Source: an uncultured Collinsella sp.
GTDB lineage: Bacteria > Actinomycetota > Coriobacteriia > Coriobacteriales > Coriobacteriaceae
Direction: 5' to 3'
Assembly (NCBI GenBank): GCA_900757705.1
Contig: CAAEOW010000033.1
Span: forward strand, 1 to 15,682
Length of the DNA stretch: 15,682 nucleotides
Below are positions 13,513-15,682 of this stretch, piece by piece. Below the pieces are notes generated by a model, which was not told where the DNA came from, made no database searches, and saw only the letters and a program-made list of their open reading frames with translations. How positions within the stretch are numbered: the first letter of the stretch is position 1; every line of letters begins with the position of its first letter. The position numbers and the translations under genes are program-made.

Positions 13513-13821
13513 TCAGCCCAGCGGACCCTGAAACAGTTCCTGATGAGTGCCCATTCTCACCAGCCTAATCACTGGGTTAGTCTTATGGGGAAGATAAAGA
13601 ACGACCACATCGACCAAGCCATCGGATAGGTGGAAATCGATGTGGCCGTTGTAGTTTCCGCCCGGGTTTGAGAGCTCGTGGGCGCCATACTCCGCCGGAA
13701 GTGACCCATGAGCCACAAGCTCTGCAACCGCCGCTTTAAACTCACTTTTTAGCTGCGGATGCATGCGCATCGTTCGTTTGTAGTCCACCTTAAATTGAGC
13801 CTCGACTTTAATCTCGAACAT
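13513..13821 (-). CDS. yafQ: YafQ-family type II toxin (RelE-like mRNA interferase)
   Basis: A 102-residue protein of the RelE/YafQ fold, which in this family cuts mRNA on the ribosome. Residues align with E. coli YafQ active-site positions: His48 in GAHELS (E. coli His50), His64 in HIDFH (His63), Asp67 (Asp67) and His93 in RMGTHQELF (His87). All four are kept, so the toxin appears intact. The N-terminus FEIKVEAQFKVDYKR is typical. The start codon lies 2 bp after the antitoxin stop, with GAGGAA inside the antitoxin's last codons as ribosome binding site, the usual coupling of antitoxin and toxin. The pair looks lower in GC than the flanking genes, consistent with acquisition by transfer. Confidence 0.92.
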   Translation of the reverse strand: MFEIKVEAQFKVDYKRTMRMHPQLKSEFKAAVAELVAHGSLPAEYGAHELSNPGGNYNGHIDFHLSDGLVDVVVLYLPHKTNPVIRLVRMGTHQELFQGPLG

Positions 13822-13823
13822 CG

Positions 13824-14123
13824 CTATTCCTCATCGAGGAATGACATAAGCTCATCAGCGTTATTGAATGACAGGCTATCGTCCGGCAAAATCCCCAGCT
13901 CATGAGCATCGGCGATCACCATGGCGCGCCTCGTCACCTCGTTGGGCACCTCCGCCCTTCCTACAATCTCAAAAGGAATCTTTCGCTGATTTACCAGCTG
14001 CCGAACGGCAAGATTGAGATAGGAATTGAGGCTGAGGCCGACCGAATCCAAGAACTCAGTCGCCTGCTCCTTGAGCCCCTCTTCGATTCGAACCGTCGTA
14101 GGCTTAACTGTTGCTGTAGACAT
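13824..14123 (-). CDS. dinJ: RelB/DinJ-family antitoxin of the YafQ pair
   Basis: A 99-residue antitoxin. The N-terminal part, with strand TTVRIEEGL (9-17) followed by helices through SLNSYLNLAVRQLV (31-44), is a ribbon-helix-helix DNA-binding domain. The C-terminal acidic part ending in ADELMSFLDEE is expected to wrap around the toxin. The order antitoxin then toxin, the near-abutting junction and the family match make a complete type II module. GAGGAGG lies 6 bp before the ATG. As a DNA-binding protein it probably represses its own promoter through the palindrome about 50 bp upstream; this is inferred from the family. Confidence 0.92.
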   Translation of the reverse strand: MSTATVKPTTVRIEEGLKEQATEFLDSVGLSLNSYLNLAVRQLVNQRKIPFEIVGRAEVPNEVTRRAMVIADAHELGILPDDSLSFNNADELMSFLDEE

Positions 14124-14154
14124 TTGCGACCTCCTCGCCCTCGTCTTTTACACC

Positions 14155-14206
14155 AGTATACCCAATATAAATGGCAATCTGATGTTAGATAACATCAGAT
14201 TGCCAT
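14155..14206 (-). promoter_or_regulatory. Perfect 36-bp palindrome and promoter of the toxin-antitoxin pair
   Basis: TGGCAATCTGATGTTA and its exact complement, extended by one more pair to 17-bp arms (14171-14187 and 14190-14206), are separated by 2 bases. On the minus strand two -10 words follow: TATATT (14164-14169), whose -35 position at 17-bp spacing is TTATCT at the palindrome centre, and TATACT (14155-14160). A dimeric repressor bound here would cover the -35 region. Because the LOG gene ends 31 bp upstream and TTTATATT follows the stem, it may also terminate LOG transcripts. Confidence 0.75.
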
Positions 14207-14236
14207 GCGTATTCATGTCGCGTGGGCACGATTGAT

Positions 14237-14995
14237 CTACATCAGCCCGCTGAGCGCAATGTCAACGGCCTCGTTGAGGTCGTCGGTAATGTGTACCAGA
14301 TCCGGATCGAGCGGGCTAATCATACCGGTGCTCATCACCGGGCCGTTGAGCCAGTCGAATAGGCCCTGCCAGTACTCGGTGCCCACCAGCACGAGCGGCA
14401 TGCGCTTGACCTTGTGCGTCTGCACCAGCGTGAGAACCTCGAACATCTCGTCGAGCGTACCAAAACCTCCGGGAAACACGATGGCGCCCGAGCTGTATTT
14501 GACGAACATGGTCTTGCGCACAAAGAAGTAACGGAAGTCCATGCCGAGGTTCACGTATTTATTGAGCCCCTGCTCGTGCGGCAATTCAATGCCCAGGCCA
14601 ACTGACTTGCCGTTGACACTCGCCGCTCCCCTGTTGGCCGCCTCCATGATGCCGGGACCGCCGCCGGTGATAACCGCCACGCCGCGCTGGGCGATTTTGC
14701 GCCCGACGGTGCGCGCCGCCTTGTAAAGCGGATCGGTCTTGGGCGTGCGGGCGCTACCGAAGATGGTCACCGCAGGTCCAAGCTCGGCAAGCGCGCCAAA
14801 ACCATCGACAAACTCTGCCTGAATGCGCAGCACGCGCCACGGGTCGGCATGCAGCCAGTCGGTCGAGTCCTCGGGCGCCAGCAGGTTGGCGTAGGTGTTG
14901 TCCTTAGGAATCATGGGGCCGCGCATGACCACGGGGCCGCGGCGGTACGTCTCGTCGTAGACAGGCTCGCCCTCGACGTTCTCATTCTTAATCAT
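14237..14995 (-). CDS. LOG-family protein (TIGR00730-type, lysine-decarboxylase-like fold)
   Basis: A 252-residue soluble protein of the LOG/YgdH-like group, which in characterised members removes ribose 5-phosphate from nucleoside 5'-monophosphates (cytokinin-type or general). The nucleotide-binding Rossmann-like motifs are GGGPGIMEAANRGA (111-124) and PGGFGTLDE (175-183), with Arg160-Lys161 in VRKTMF between them; these contain the residues of the family active site. About 70 residues precede the core, longer than minimal LOG proteins (about 180-200), with no recognisable domain. The start at MIKNENVEGE is set by ATAGGAG upstream; an in-frame ATG at 15067 would read through a strong terminator. 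The true substrate is unknown. Older databases call this family lysine decarboxylase, which is misleading. Confidence 0.92.
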   Translation of the reverse strand: MIKNENVEGEPVYDETYRRGPVVMRGPMIPKDNTYANLLAPEDSTDWLHADPWRVLRIQAEFVDGFGALAELGPAVTIFGSARTPKTDPLYKAARTVGRKIAQRGVAVITGGGPGIMEAANRGAASVNGKSVGLGIELPHEQGLNKYVNLGMDFRYFFVRKTMFVKYSSGAIVFPGGFGTLDEMFEVLTLVQTHKVKRMPLVLVGTEYWQGLFDWLNGPVMSTGMISPLDPDLVHITDDLNEAVDIALSGLM

Positions 14996-15010
14996 GGGTA
15001 CTCCTATCGA

Positions 15011-15059
15011 GAAAAAGAAAAACGGGCGGGGTCGACGCTGTGCGCCAAACACCCGCCCG
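15011..15059 (-). terminator. Intrinsic terminator downstream of tgt
   Basis: On the minus strand CGGGCGGG (15052-15059) pairs perfectly with CCCGCCCG (15023-15030), followed by TTTTTCTTTTT (complement of 15011-15022). It lies 150 bp beyond the tgt stop and ends 16 bp before the LOG start codon. The stretch 15060-15208 between them shows only a GCTTGCAAGC palindrome and a tandem ATCGGTC pair, with no gene. If the LOG promoter is upstream of the hairpin, it would lie in the LOG leader. Confidence 0.8.
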
Positions 15060-15208
15060 AACATCAACTATTCGGTATGGTACCCACGATGCATCAAGTG
15101 CTTGCAAGCTATCGGTCATCGGTCGCGCAAGCGGTGTTAGCAAACGTGATGACCGGCCGGCGCTCGCCCCTTGCCGTTGCCCGCGCTCTGCAAGCGCCCG
15201 TGCTGCTC

Positions 15209-15682
15209 TTAGTAATCCACCGCCGCAGGGCTGTTCATCCAGTCGCTCACGAACGCGCCGTAGCGGCCCTCGATAATGGCCTGGCGGGCCCGCTGCATAA
15301 GGTTGAGCAGGTAGTAGATGTTGTGCATCGAAAGCAGAATGCCGCCGAGCATCTCCTTCTGCGTGACCATGTGACGGATGAGCGCACGGCTGTAACCGCC
15401 CGTGCACACCGGGCAGGTGCAGGTGGGGTCGATGGGGCCGTCGTCGTGCGCAAAGCGCGCGTTGCGGAAGTTAAGGCGACCTTCACTGGAGAACGCCGTA
15501 CCCATGCGGCCGGTGCGCGTCGGCAGGACGCAGTCGAACATGTCGATGCCCACGCCAACGCCGCGCACGAGCGTGGTCGGGTTGCCGACACCCATCAGGT
15601 AGCGCGGCTTATGCTTGGGCATGTACTCGCTCACGAGCGGCGCCAGGGTCTCGAACATGGTCTCGTGATCCTCGCCCACCGA
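15209..15682 (-). CDS. tgt: tRNA-guanine transglycosylase, C-terminal part (N-terminus outside the window)
   Basis: The last 157 or so residues of bacterial Tgt, which exchanges guanine-34 of certain tRNAs for preQ1 in the queuosine pathway. The frame is open through the window edge (SVGED matches the family), so the gene is partial; GTG at 15679 is not a real start. Visible features are KPRYLMGVG, the nucleophile region GVGIDMFDCVLPTRTGRMG containing the catalytic Asp of the DMFD motif, and the zinc site CTCPVC (Cys-x-Cys-x2-Cys) with its distal His in SMHNIYYL. After this the C-terminal helix and FVSDWMNS end the protein normally. All C-terminal catalytic parts are present and no frameshift is seen. 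Confidence 0.96.
   Translation of the reverse strand, partial: SVGEDHETMFETLAPLVSEYMPKHKPRYLMGVGNPTTLVRGVGVGIDMFDCVLPTRTGRMGTAFSSEGRLNFRNARFAHDDGPIDPTCTCPVCTGGYSRALIRHMVTQKEMLGGILLSMHNIYYLLNLMQRARQAIIEGRYGAFVSDWMNSPAAVDY

Noticed and set aside
15000..15067. N-terminal extension of the LOG protein to 15067
   Set aside because: It reads through a strong terminator with its T run (giving FFFF) and has no ribosome binding site; ATAGGAG marks the ATG at 14995.
15060..15208. Possible small gene or tRNA between LOG and tgt
   Set aside because: No open frame with a ribosome binding site and no cloverleaf; only a short GCTTGCAAGC palindrome and a tandem ATCGGTC pair.

Overview
The window looks like chromosomal DNA from a GC-rich, Gram-positive-type anaerobe, most probably a Coriobacteriia/Actinobacteria gut bacterium such as Collinsella. 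This is inferred from base composition, strong Shine-Dalgarno sites, a lipoprotein-type PstS with a twin-arginine signal, and the mix of genes; no 16S or other definitive marker is present. I found no tRNA, rRNA, CRISPR array, insertion sequence or phage gene. Most of the window is ordinary housekeeping sequence. The less ordinary material lies mainly in the intergenic palindromes.

Layout. Positions 1-2635 (+) hold a zinc/cadmium efflux locus: the end of an ArsR/SmtB-type sensor, a free-standing 72-residue heavy-metal-associated (HMA) domain protein, and a P1B-type ATPase without its own HMA domain. An ArsR-type operator lies before the ATPase. A 130-nt nested hairpin separates this locus from a convergent short DtxR/MntR-type regulator (2860-3237, -), which has a pair of covarying dyads upstream. 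Positions 3426-6062 (-) hold an ABC-F (Uup-like) ATPase and a Cof-type HAD phosphatase in one tight operon. Positions 6266-9929 (-) are a complete pstS-pstC-pstA-pstB phosphate importer, with overlapping pstC/pstA and pstA/pstB and a good terminator, but no phoU. Positions 10249-12402 (-) carry a HAD phosphatase followed by a PepV-like M20 dipeptidase. A DegV/FakB-type fatty-acid-binding protein (12559-13419, +) is divergent from them. Positions 13513-14123 (-) are a DinJ/RelB-YafQ toxin-antitoxin pair with a perfect 36-bp palindrome upstream. The window ends with a LOG-family protein (14237-14995, -) and the C-terminal third of tRNA-guanine transglycosylase (15209-15682, -).

How the parts work together. 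The first locus is a self-contained metal-resistance circuit: the sensor releases the operator, the small HMA protein probably delivers metal, and the ATPase exports it. The DtxR-like protein is a separate, probably Fe/Mn-responsive regulator. PstSCAB imports phosphate; a candidate direct-repeat activator site with 11-bp spacing lies upstream of pstS. The toxin-antitoxin pair is probably autoregulated through its palindrome. Two intergenic palindromes, 3.3 kb apart, share the same arm sequence and suggest a dispersed repeat family. Nothing here amounts to a clearly new multi-gene system. The best leads are the nested hairpin, the paired covarying operators, the shared palindromic repeat and the toxin-antitoxin palindrome.
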